From assembly GCA_041890495.1 (NCBI GenBank), contig CP169086.1:4588001-4652000 (forward strand): a stretch of 64,000 bases of DNA, read 5' to 3'. The DNA is from Escherichia boydii. GTDB taxonomy: Bacteria; Pseudomonadota; Gammaproteobacteria; Enterobacterales; Enterobacteriaceae. Below the pieces are notes generated by a model. That model saw nothing but the letters and a program-made list of their open reading frames with translations. It was not told where the DNA came from and did not search any database. Position numbers and translations under genes: made by a program. This document shows, one piece after another, positions 9,500-17,442 of the stretch (position 1 is its first letter; the number at the start of each line of letters is the position of its first letter).

Positions 9500-10067
9500 C
9501 AATAAAATGCGGGTAAAAATGAAACTATTGATGATAATGTGCCTGGTTATTGTCTTTAACAGCAGTGCTGCACATGCTAAAACTAATTTGACCGCTAGTG
9601 GGGCTGCATCATCGACAAATATTAATATTTCCGGTGTGCTGGTTGCTAACGGTACCTGTACGTTTGATCAAGGAGGCGCTCAGACTATTGATTTTGGCAA
9701 AGTCTTATTGATCAGCACAGGCTCAAATACCGTTGAGCTTTCTGGAGATTATCAGAAATCATTGAGCAGCAATTTTACTTGCAGTGGTGATTCAGAAGGG
9801 CTGCTACAAATGAAATTCACATCCAGTACGGGCAGTTATGAAACGTATAATAACAAGAAGATCTTAGGTACCGATAAAGGTATTGTGGGGATCGAATTAC
9901 TTGTAGATGGTGCTGCCCAAAATATGGATGAATGGTTTAGTGTTGATAAAAAAAGCCTGCCGGTGCTCCAGGCAAAATTGGTTCAGTTCAGCACCGCAAA
10001 CACCAATAATGTCGTAAGTGGGGATAAATTTACCGCTTCCGGTACACTTGTGCTGGCATTCAATTGA
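9492..10067 (+). CDS. Minor fimbrial subunit (MrpF-like position)
   Basis: A 191-residue pilin-fold protein with a signal sequence ending SSAAHAK. It has the first pilin cysteine in VANGTCTFDQGG, a second in NFTCSGDSEG, and a typical C-terminal strand TLVLAFN. The frame overlaps the previous stop codon (ATGACTAG), which suggests translational coupling. In-frame ATGs at 9507 and 9519 are alternative starts. It is a likely tip or adaptor subunit; the exact order in the fibre cannot be read from sequence. Confidence 0.8.
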   Translation: MTSNKMRVKMKLLMIMCLVIVFNSSAAHAKTNLTASGAASSTNINISGVLVANGTCTFDQGGAQTIDFGKVLLISTGSNTVELSGDYQKSLSSNFTCSGDSEGLLQMKFTSSTGSYETYNNKKILGTDKGIVGIELLVDGAAQNMDEWFSVDKKSLPVLQAKLVQFSTANTNNVVSGDKFTASGTLVLAFN

Positions 10068-10077
10068 GGAGAAAAGA

Positions 10078-10581
10078 ATGAAAAGTAAATTACTCTTCAG
10101 TGCTTCATTACTTATGTGTTCGATGATTCAAACCACCTATGCTGAACAAAAAGGGGATACCAGTACTGTAGATTTTCAGGGAACATTTTCCGTTCTGTCA
10201 CCCTGCACTATCAGTAGCGACAAGGATATTACGGTTTCGTTCGGCAACGTTGGAGTGAACAAGGTGGATGGGATTAACTATGAACAATCTATTCCGTACA
10301 CCGTTGATTGCAAAGACGCGCCAGATAATACAGCTGTGCAGGTAGAAGTCTCCGGAACGGCAGAGATTTATGACAACGCCGCGTTGAAATCCAGCGTAAC
10401 CGGTTTGGGCATCCAGATCAAAGAGAATGGTCAGCCTCTCACGCTGAATAAACCACTCGAGACCACACTGGATCAAATGCAGTCACTTTCGTTGACGGCG
10501 GTTCCGGTAAAAGATCCAGCGGCCACGCTTACCGCTCAACAATTTTCTGCTATCGCGACTTTGAGAGTTTATTATCAGTGA
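10078..10581 (+). CDS. Minor fimbrial subunit (MrpG-like position)
   Basis: A 167-residue pilin-fold protein starting at ATG 10078 after a strong GAGGAG ribosome binding site. The signal peptide ends near TTYAEQ. Pilin cysteines lie in VLSPCTISS and YTVDCKDAP, and the C-terminal strand ends ATLRVYYQ. The chosen start excludes 20 codons that overlap the preceding gene. It is probably an adaptor between tip adhesin and rod, as inferred from its place in the operon. Confidence 0.82.
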   Translation: MKSKLLFSASLLMCSMIQTTYAEQKGDTSTVDFQGTFSVLSPCTISSDKDITVSFGNVGVNKVDGINYEQSIPYTVDCKDAPDNTAVQVEVSGTAEIYDNAALKSSVTGLGIQIKENGQPLTLNKPLETTLDQMQSLSLTAVPVKDPAATLTAQQFSAIATLRVYYQ

Positions 10582-10586
10582 GGCAT

Positions 10587-11132
10587 ATGATGACATTACC
10601 TTTTTACAAGACATTACGTGTATTTCAGGTCTTGCTGATTTCTGCAATGGTATTCCCGTGTGGTTCAACACTGGCAGCGAATAATAATCTTAGCTTCGAC
10701 GGTACGCTGGTTAGCGAACCCTGCAATCTGGACCCGGCGACCTCTGAGATAACGGTTGATTTCGGAACGGTTATTGACAAGGAATTGTATAAATATGCCA
10801 GAACAGCGGGCAAGCCATTTACGATCAATTTGACCGAGTGCGACCCCTCACTGGCAAACTCCGTGACGATGACATTTTCTGGTACAGAAAGCTCCGCGCT
10901 GCCTGGCTTTTTAGCCGTAACGGGAACGCCGGGCGTTACCATTGGGATGGAATCTAACACAGGAACGCCAGTTCCATTTAATAAGCCATCACCAGCGTCA
11001 CAAATTTTTTCCGGAAATAACAGCGTGACGTTCAATGCATTTGTACAAGCGGAACCGGATGCGATAAGCCAGCATACAATTGCTACCGGCAGCTTCTCAT
11101 CCATCGCGACGTTTGAAATGGCTTACCAATAA
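10587..11132 (+). CDS. Minor fimbrial subunit (additional tip pilin)
   Basis: A 181-residue pilin-fold protein with a signal peptide ending STLAANN. It has the pilin cysteines in VSEPCNLDP and LTECDPSLA, and a C-terminal strand TFEMAYQ. GAGG lies just before ATG 10587; a GTG at 10578 and an ATG at 10590 are alternatives. It is one pilin more than the mrp gene set has between chaperone and adhesin. The 130 bases after it, before the adhesin gene, are AT-rich and could hold a secondary promoter. Confidence 0.8.
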   Translation: MMTLPFYKTLRVFQVLLISAMVFPCGSTLAANNNLSFDGTLVSEPCNLDPATSEITVDFGTVIDKELYKYARTAGKPFTINLTECDPSLANSVTMTFSGTESSALPGFLAVTGTPGVTIGMESNTGTPVPFNKPSPASQIFSGNNSVTFNAFVQAEPDAISQHTIATGSFSSIATFEMAYQ

Positions 11133-11262
11133 TGAGCGTGCTGAGCTTGTATTAACGTGACCGAAATTCTTTGAACGGGAATTTTATTTATTAAGGGTGC
11201 TCGCTGAGCATGTTTTTAATTTAAAGATGATAGATTGATTAATTTCAAACTTATAGGCAATT

Positions 11263-12255
11263 ATGATGTATAAAAAATATATCGGCGCAGCGTTTGTTAT
11301 ATTGATTAGCACGTTTAGCCACTTTTCCTGTGCTGAGATGTATTTCTCTTTTACTGGAGGAACCCTGGGGGTAACGTCCGATTATCGTTGCACATTTTCG
11401 GGGGGGTGGTCTTCGGGGGGGACGAGCAAGAATTTGACGCCTGGATATCCCACCACAACTGAAGCAACCCGTGGTGGACGTTATAGCTGTCCTAGCAACA
11501 TTATGGGTTATATGAGAGGCAGTGATGCGGAGGCACATGTCAACGATGCCTATGTGCCAAAAACAGGAGACTATGGCGTATTTACGTTTATCTGTACTTA
11601 TGAAACGACCGCTTGTAATGTGAACGATGCCGTCTGGCGCAGCAAAGGGAATACTTTTGTTCATCTTGAAAAAGGTAGCCCTGTTGGTAGTGTTCCGTTA
11701 CCCAACAATTTAGATTCTTTGCCTCCTAACTCTATGACATCTGGCAGTGCTTGCTATGCGTTGGTCGATAATTCCACGAACACATTATATTCGTTAAACG
11801 GTACAGGATGGTGCTTAGGGGCGTATTTCCCGCCTTCTCCCCCTCCGGAGGAGTCCTGCGATATTAACAATGGTGCCGCGCTTAGCGTTGACTTAGGGAC
11901 TATGGAACGTACGGCTTTGGCCACCGTGCCGGGGACGGGAGCAAACCAAAAAATCCAAATACCGGTTCAGTGTAAAGGTGATAAAAATGTCGCTGAAAGT
12001 ATGAAAATCCAATACACCCCGGTTACGGTAAGCGGAACGGAGGTCATCAAATCTTCTGTTAATGGGGTGGGTGTGGCGATCAGCTACAACGACAAACCGC
12101 TGTCAACAACGGATACGACCAACCTCACTTTCCTGCCGGGCTCTAACACGCTTGAGCTGGCATTCGAAGCTGTGCGGGACCCGACTGTTGAGCAAAAAGA
12201 TATTCCGACAGGCTCATTTACCGCCAATGCGGTGATGGTGTTAACGGAGCAGTAA
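11263..12255 (+). CDS. Two-domain fimbrial tip adhesin (MrpH-like)
   Basis: A 330-residue exported protein with a signal peptide ending FSCAE. It has a cysteine-containing N-terminal domain (about residues 25–187), a proline linker (PPSPPPEES, about 189–198), and a C-terminal pilin domain with paired cysteines (SCDINNG, VQCKGDK) and a donor-strand-accepting end (AVMVLTEQ). This layout is that of a chaperone–usher tip adhesin, with the N-terminal domain binding a host or surface ligand that cannot be predicted. It is the last gene of the operon, as in mrp clusters. The N-terminal domain is encoded across two G7 tracts (11400–11406 and 11415–11421) that could slip and switch the adhesin off. 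Confidence 0.85.
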   Translation: MMYKKYIGAAFVILISTFSHFSCAEMYFSFTGGTLGVTSDYRCTFSGGWSSGGTSKNLTPGYPTTTEATRGGRYSCPSNIMGYMRGSDAEAHVNDAYVPKTGDYGVFTFICTYETTACNVNDAVWRSKGNTFVHLEKGSPVGSVPLPNNLDSLPPNSMTSGSACYALVDNSTNTLYSLNGTGWCLGAYFPPSPPPEESCDINNGAALSVDLGTMERTALATVPGTGANQKIQIPVQCKGDKNVAESMKIQYTPVTVSGTEVIKSSVNGVGVAISYNDKPLSTTDTTNLTFLPGSNTLELAFEAVRDPTVEQKDIPTGSFTANAVMVLTEQ

Positions 12256-12263
12256 GAAATCTG

Positions 12264-12318
12264 CAATCGGCTACCCCGATTGCTAATGAATAAATGGCTC
12301 ACCCTGGTGGGCCTTTTT
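12264..12318 (+). terminator. Hairpins ending the fimbrial operon
   Basis: Two stems follow the adhesin gene: CAATCGG/CCGATTG at 12264–12282, then a GGCTCACC/GGTGGGCC-type stem at about 12296–12313 followed by TTTTT. The second has the form of an intrinsic terminator for the fimbrial transcript. Confidence 0.65.
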
Positions 12319-12576
12319 CGTCCTCAAACCGCTTCAGTGGATTTCAGGGAATGTTTGTGTACGTTGAAAAAAACCGGTGCGGTTGTGCTAACCCGATCGC
12401 GATTCACGCTGCCTCTGTTGAGCAGAAATAGCCAATACCCGGTCAGAGCACGTACCCAACCTTTCTGGTAATAACCGGGAAGGGCAATTTAATAGCACTT
12501 CGTATTTAAGAAAGATTACAGGCGCTCACTGTGTAACAGCAAAAAGGCCGCATCCCGCAGCCTTTTCTTTTCACAT
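12319..12576. other. Convergent intergenic region
   Basis: The fimbrial operon (plus strand) and the ABC importer operon (minus strand) end towards each other across 12256–12576. Besides the two terminators noted separately, I see no supported gene; the 63-codon frame at 12280–12471 has no ribosome binding site or recognisable motif. Confidence 0.4.
12541..12569 (-). terminator. Terminator of the ABC importer operon
   Basis: A stem AAAAGGC…GCCTTTT encloses a GC-rich centre. On the minus strand it follows the stop of the ATPase gene and ends in a U run, so it should stop transcription of the importer operon. The A run on the other side could make it work in both directions. Confidence 0.7.
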
Positions 12577-13647
12577 TCACCCTTTCGGGAACACCCAGAC
12601 ATGTTTCTCCGGCAGCGAAAGATGGCAGTGCTGCGGATCCCGAACCTCATGCCCATACGCGCGGATCACAAAATCATCTCCCACCGTGCGGAACAGGTAC
12701 TCCCAGCGGTCGCCGAGATACATGCTGGTGAGCAGCGGCAGCTCAAGCTGATTTTCCCCTGGCCCCTCGACCACCGCCACGCGCTCGACGCGGATCACCG
12801 CCGTGGCGTCAGCACCGCTCTGCACCCCTTCACCGGCCTGGCCCCACAGCACCCAGCCTTTTCCTTCGATGCGCGCTTTGCCGTCGCGCACTTCGGTGAC
12901 CTTGCCGTGCAGGCGGTTGTTGCTGCCCATGAACTCGGCGGTAAACAGCGTTTTCGGCGAGCCGTACATCTCCTGCGGCGTACCCTGTTGCTCAATTTTG
13001 CCGTTGTTAAGCAGCAGGATGCGGTCAGAAATGGACATCGCTTCGTTCTGGTCGTGCGTCACCATCAGCGCCGATAACCCGAGCTTGATAATCAGCTCGC
13101 GCAGGAACACGCGGGCCTCTTCGCGCAGCTTGGCGTCGAGGTTGGAAAGCGGCTCGTCCAGCAAAATCACCGGCGGGTTGTACACCAGCGCACGGCCAAT
13201 CGCCACGCGCTGCTGCTGCCCACCGGAGAGCTGGTGCGGGTGACGTTTGCCAAGATGGCCCAGACCAAGCTGGTCCAGCACGTCCTGCACGCGCTGCTGG
13301 ATCTCTTTGGCCGGGACTTTGCGTAGCTTGAGCGGATAGGCCACGTTCTCAAACACGGTTTTGTGCGGCCACAGGGCATAGGACTGGAATACCAGCCCCA
13401 GGTTACGCTCTTCCGCCGGGACCTCACTGCGCGGCGTGCCGTCGTAAACTTTATTGTTGCCAATCACAATCGACCCCTGGGTCGGTTTTTCCAGTCCCGC
13501 GACTGCGCGGAGCAGGGTGGTTTTACCGCTGCCGGAGGGGCCTAACAGGGAGACCACTTCGCCGCGCTTCAGGTTCATGGAGACACCTTTTAAAACAGGA
13601 TTGTCGCCGTAGGTTAAGTGCAGATCGTCAACCGCTAATTCAATCAT
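12577..13647 (-). CDS. ABC transporter ATP-binding protein (iron/organophosphate importer type)
   Basis: A 356-residue ATPase of the FbpC/PotA class. It has Walker A GPSGSGKTT (residues 36–44), the signature LSGGQQQR (140–147) and Walker B ILLDEP (161–166). A C-terminal TOBE-like extension (about 280–356) is typical of importers of ferric iron, 2-aminoethylphosphonate or sugar phosphates. It powers the fused permease, whose gene overlaps its start by 8 bases. The GC content is clearly higher than in the fimbrial island. The substrate cannot be read from this subunit. Confidence 0.88.
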   Translation of the reverse strand: MIELAVDDLHLTYGDNPVLKGVSMNLKRGEVVSLLGPSGSGKTTLLRAVAGLEKPTQGSIVIGNNKVYDGTPRSEVPAEERNLGLVFQSYALWPHKTVFENVAYPLKLRKVPAKEIQQRVQDVLDQLGLGHLGKRHPHQLSGGQQQRVAIGRALVYNPPVILLDEPLSNLDAKLREEARVFLRELIIKLGLSALMVTHDQNEAMSISDRILLLNNGKIEQQGTPQEMYGSPKTLFTAEFMGSNNRLHGKVTEVRDGKARIEGKGWVLWGQAGEGVQSGADATAVIRVERVAVVEGPGENQLELPLLTSMYLGDRWEYLFRTVGDDFVIRAYGHEVRDPQHCHLSLPEKHVWVFPKG

Positions 13648-15409
13648 GTATTTTCACTCCGAAACGAAGGGCAATGCCCAGACCTACCACGACCAGCAGG
13701 ATGTTAATGAAAGAGAGCGCCGCCACGATATCGATGGCACCCGCGGCCCAGAGGGAAACCAGCATCGAGCCGATGGTCTCCGTGCCGGGTGAAAGCAGGT
13801 ACACACCCGTTGAATATTCGCGCTCAAAGATCAGGAACATCAGCAGCCACGAACCGATCAGACCGTAGCGGGAGAGCGGGATGGTGACGTGGCGGGTGAT
13901 CTGCCCGCGCGTCGCCCCGGTGCTGCGCGCCGCCTCTTCAAGCTCCGGCCCCACCTGCAGCAGCGTGGAAGAGATAAGCCTCAGGCCGTAAGCCATCCAC
14001 ACCACGGTATAGGCCAGCCAGACGCTGAAAATGGTGCTGCGCAGCGAACGCAGCCAGACGATGACGTTTTCACGCATCCAGTCGGTCCAGGCGAACCCGG
14101 AAAGCCAGCCGGATTTCAGCGAGTTATCCAGCCACATCGGCAGGAACAGAAACACCCACAGGAACGCCAGACCCGCCAGCAGGCCCGGTACGGCGCGCGG
14201 CACCAGCACGCTGTAGTCCAGAAAACGCGTGGTGTTATCCGGCTTGCGGTGCATGGCAATGCCGACAAACAGGTAACACACCACGGCCAGCGCGCCGCCA
14301 ATCACGCCAATCGCCATGGAGTTGACGATGGCGCGCAGCAGGTTGGGCTGCGCCCAGATGGTGCGGAAGGTGTTCAAAGAAAGCTCGTCCCACAGCGAAA
14401 CGCCCACGCCCCAGTTGGAGATAAACGCACGCAATACCACGCCGAGCAGCGGAACGCCGATGGTGACGGTGAGCCAGAAGGCAATCACTCCGCCAGCCAC
14501 CCAGCGCCATTTACCCAGCGGCAGCGCGCGGGCCTGCGAGGCCTTGCCCTTCATGGTGACGAAGCGGTTGGCGGTACGCATCAGGCGACGCTGGAGCATC
14601 ACCAGCGGGATGGTGATGCAGATCAGCACCACGGCAACTGCCGCCATCAGGTTATAGGATGGGGTACCCATCTTGTTCGTCAGCTTATAGAGATAGGTCG
14701 CCAGCACCATGTTGCCTTCCGGGTCGCCGAGGACCAGCATCAGGCCAAACACTTCCAGCCCGAGGAAGAACAGCAGCACGGTGGCGTACAGAATGGACGG
14801 GCGCACCATCGGCAGGCTGACGGAGGTCATCACCTGCCAGGGCGACGCGCCCGCGGTGCGCGCGGCTTCTTCCACGTCGGAGCCCACGCTGCGCAGCGCT
14901 GACGAGATATACAGATAGGCGTGCGGGACGTGCGTCAGGCCGGCAATGACCACAATGCTCGACATGTCGTAGATATTCCACGGCACAAAGCCAATCAGCG
15001 CCTCCGCCCACTGGGAGAGAAAGCCCACCGGACCGGCGGCCACCACGTAGCCGAAGCCCAGTACCATCGGTGAAACGAAAATCGGGACCAGGATCAGCGG
15101 CTCAATCAACCGGCGGCCGGGCAGGTCGGTACGCACCATCAGAAACGCCAGCACGCCGCCCAGCGGAATGGAGATAAAGACCAGCCCGAAAGCCAGAATA
15201 AAGCCGCTTTTCAGGGCCTTATAAAAATCAGGGTCGGTGAAAATAAATTCAAATGATTCAAAGCTCCACTCTTTTGACGGCGAAAAGAACGGCGCGGACA
15301 GGAAGCTCTGTATCACGATAAACGACAGCGGCGTGTAAATAACCAGGGCGGTTATCAGCACGACGATGCCTCGCGGCAGGCTTTGCCACTTTCTGCGTAA
15401 AGTATTCAT
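13640..15409 (-). CDS. ABC transporter fused double permease
   Basis: A 589-residue inner-membrane protein made of two BPD_transp_1 permease halves (about residues 1–290 and 300–589), each with six predicted membrane segments. Each half has an EAA loop (VEEAARTAGASPWQ near 180 and LEEAARSTGATRGQ near 490) that docks onto the ATPase. This fused architecture is usual in FbpB/AfuB-type iron and aminoethylphosphonate importers. The gene lies between the binding-protein gene and the ATPase gene, with which it overlaps by 8 bases, so all three form one operon. Confidence 0.88.
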   Translation of the reverse strand: MNTLRRKWQSLPRGIVVLITALVIYTPLSFIVIQSFLSAPFFSPSKEWSFESFEFIFTDPDFYKALKSGFILAFGLVFISIPLGGVLAFLMVRTDLPGRRLIEPLILVPIFVSPMVLGFGYVVAAGPVGFLSQWAEALIGFVPWNIYDMSSIVVIAGLTHVPHAYLYISSALRSVGSDVEEAARTAGASPWQVMTSVSLPMVRPSILYATVLLFFLGLEVFGLMLVLGDPEGNMVLATYLYKLTNKMGTPSYNLMAAVAVVLICITIPLVMLQRRLMRTANRFVTMKGKASQARALPLGKWRWVAGGVIAFWLTVTIGVPLLGVVLRAFISNWGVGVSLWDELSLNTFRTIWAQPNLLRAIVNSMAIGVIGGALAVVCYLFVGIAMHRKPDNTTRFLDYSVLVPRAVPGLLAGLAFLWVFLFLPMWLDNSLKSGWLSGFAWTDWMRENVIVWLRSLRSTIFSVWLAYTVVWMAYGLRLISSTLLQVGPELEEAARSTGATRGQITRHVTIPLSRYGLIGSWLLMFLIFEREYSTGVYLLSPGTETIGSMLVSLWAAGAIDIVAALSFINILLVVVGLGIALRFGVKIHD

Positions 15410-15489
15410 GGGGTATCCCTGGTATTGCAGCCCAGAAAAACGAACTCAGTCGATAAGGAAGCGCGGCGACCAGCGCCGCGCTCAGACGC

Positions 15490-16578
15490 TTATTTACCGG
15501 CGGCGGTACGCCACTCTTTGATGTACTCCAGGCGTTTTTTCGGCTGCAGGTATTCCAGCAGCGTTTCATCAACCGGGATCGGCTTCAGCGCGTTGCCGAG
15601 GATTTTGGTCAGGCCGTCGATATCATTCTTGCCTTCGATATCGTTACGAATGGAAGGGATGTCCGCCTGATTGGCCAGAATGTTTTGCCCTTGTTCAGAC
15701 AGCACGTAGTCCAGCCACAGCTTCGCGGCATTGCCGTTTTGCGCCTGCTGGCTGATGAACGACACGCGCGACAGCACCAGGGTGTAATCTTTCGGATAGG
15801 CAATGCCGAGCGACGGATCGTTCTTCGCACGCGCCTCCGCGTAGGAGCCGAGGATGTTGAAGCCGATCAGGTTTTCACCGGAGGAGACGCGCTCCATCAT
15901 GGTGCCGGTAGACGACTGTACCGATAGGCCGCCTTTGGCGACGTCGGCCAGGGTCTTAAAGTAGTTTGGATCGGCGTTGTGATCCTGCACCGACAGCATA
16001 AAGCCCAGACCCGATTTTTCGATGTCGTAGGTGGTGACTTTGCCCTTGAATTTGTCCGTCTGGCTGGCAATCAGCTTCGCCAGCGCGGCGTGAGAATCCG
16101 GCACGTCACCGGCCGGGATCAGGCGCTTGTTGTAGATAAAGACCACTGGCTCGTAGGTGGTGCCGTAGGCCTTATCTTTCCAGACCGCCCATTTCGGCAG
16201 CTGGCTTTGCTCCGGAGATTTGTATTCCATGGCGTAGTCGGTGGCGAGCTTCAGGCCGGTGTCCATCGAGGAACTCCAGACCACGTCGCCGCTCACGCCG
16301 CCGGAAGCCTGTTCGCTGATGAAACGGTTGTACAGCTCGGTGCTGTTCATGTCGTTGTATTCGACTTTAATGCCCGGGTAGGTTTTTTCGAAGCCCTGGA
16401 TCAGCGGTCCGGCAGCTTTAATATCGGTGGTGGAATAGATGACAACCTTGCCCTCTTTCGTGGCGGCATCCACCACTTTTTGATACTCAGCAGGATACCC
16501 CTGCGGCAGGGCGGACAGTGTAGAAGCAGAGAACAGTACGGTAGCGGTAAACAGAGAAATTCGGAACGTGTTCGACAT
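15490..16578 (-). CDS. Periplasmic binding protein of the ABC importer
   Basis: A 362-residue exported protein from ATG 16578 (MSNTFRIS; signal peptide ending near LSALPQG). The longer frame to 16710 has no signal sequence and is rejected. The fold is the type II binding protein of the ferric/aminoethylphosphonate/sugar-phosphate family (motifs VVIYSTTD, YPGIKVEYNDMNS, GDVVWSSSMD, YEPVVFIYNK). I do not see a clear double tyrosine of true FbpA iron binders, so an anionic organic substrate is plausible. The neighbouring CitA-type sensor kinase supports a carboxylate or phospho-organic ligand, as an inference. A GCCTCC/GGAGGC hairpin lies in the upstream leader at about 16635–16655. Confidence 0.85.
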   Translation of the reverse strand: MSNTFRISLFTATVLFSASTLSALPQGYPAEYQKVVDAATKEGKVVIYSTTDIKAAGPLIQGFEKTYPGIKVEYNDMNSTELYNRFISEQASGGVSGDVVWSSSMDTGLKLATDYAMEYKSPEQSQLPKWAVWKDKAYGTTYEPVVFIYNKRLIPAGDVPDSHAALAKLIASQTDKFKGKVTTYDIEKSGLGFMLSVQDHNADPNYFKTLADVAKGGLSVQSSTGTMMERVSSGENLIGFNILGSYAEARAKNDPSLGIAYPKDYTLVLSRVSFISQQAQNGNAAKLWLDYVLSEQGQNILANQADIPSIRNDIEGKNDIDGLTKILGNALKPIPVDETLLEYLQPKKRLEYIKEWRTAAGK

Positions 16579-16746
16579 TATAGTTAACCTTTTAGTTACA
16601 TTTGAGGAACTAATTGTCAACATAGCGTAAAGCGCGCCTCCGGCAATAGGGAGGCGTGGGCAATGATTCCGAAGTGTGATTGTCGCCGTCGTTTCAGCAA
16701 TTAACACCATAAAATCCGCGAACGTTAGCCTGTGAACGGTTCTGGA

Positions 16747-17442
16747 TTACGGTTTATCGGGGGCTTTGCGGTATAACCGGCGAGGATGACCAATGTTGCC
16801 GTACAGCATTTCGATGCTGATTAACCCGCTCTCCACGCAGTATTCAAGGTAGCGTCGTCCCGTGGTTTTGCTGATCCCCACGTTTTCCACCACCTCCTCA
16901 ACCGACATCGCACTGTCAGGATGCTCGGCGAACAGGCGTTTAATGCGTTCCAGCGTCTGGGGTTCAATGCCCTTCGTCGACGGCGTAACGGAGGCTTCCG
17001 CGGCAGGCAGATGAAACAGGCGATCCAGCGCGTGCTGGTCGACCACCTTCACCTGCTGCACGGTGTGGATGAAGCGCATAAACCGCTCCAGCGAGGCGTG
17101 CAGGCGCTGGAAAAAGACGGGCTTGATGAGGTAGTCAAACGCGCCGCTGCGCATGGCGTGGCTACAGGTCTGCATATCGCTCGCGGCGGTGATGAAGATA
17201 ACCGAGCACTCATAGCTTTTCAGCAGCGGGTTATCGATGAGCTCCACGCCTTTACCGTCCGGGAGATAGTTGTCCAGCAGGATAAGCCGCGGCTGATGCT
17301 GACGAATCAGGCTGCATGCCTGATCAATCGACGCGGCGATGCCCACCACGCGCAAGTGAAAATGCTGCTCGATATACTCGCGATGCAGCTCCGCCAGGTG
17401 CGGCTCATCCTCAACGATCACAACATCAAGTGCTCGGGTCAT
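16747..17442 (-). CDS. Response regulator, CitB/DcuR/DpiA family
   Basis: A 231-residue regulator with an N-terminal receiver: acidic pocket VEDE at residues 10–13, phospho-acceptor D57 in ILLDNYLPDG, and the conserved lysine in YLIKPV near 108. The C-terminal helix-turn-helix (about 170–225, MSVEEVVENVGISKTTGRRYLEYC) is of the CitB type. It overlaps the sensor-kinase gene by 17 bases and is followed on the same strand by the ABC importer operon. It probably activates that importer when the kinase senses a ligand. Confidence 0.9.
   Translation of the reverse strand: MTRALDVVIVEDEPHLAELHREYIEQHFHLRVVGIAASIDQACSLIRQHQPRLILLDNYLPDGKGVELIDNPLLKSYECSVIFITAASDMQTCSHAMRSGAFDYLIKPVFFQRLHASLERFMRFIHTVQQVKVVDQHALDRLFHLPAAEASVTPSTKGIEPQTLERIKRLFAEHPDSAMSVEEVVENVGISKTTGRRYLEYCVESGLISIEMLYGNIGHPRRLYRKAPDKP

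Noticed and set aside
12280..12471. 63-codon open frame after the adhesin gene
   Set aside because: It begins inside the terminator of the fimbrial operon and has no ribosome binding site or motif.
13889..14902. 337-codon open frame opposite the ABC permease gene
   Set aside because: Its product is rich in histidine, arginine and glutamine without motifs, as expected for an antisense shadow of a GC-rich gene; there is no ribosome binding site.
15979..16587. 202-codon open frame opposite the binding-protein gene
   Set aside because: The minus-strand gene has a signal peptide and a family match; the plus-strand frame has neither.
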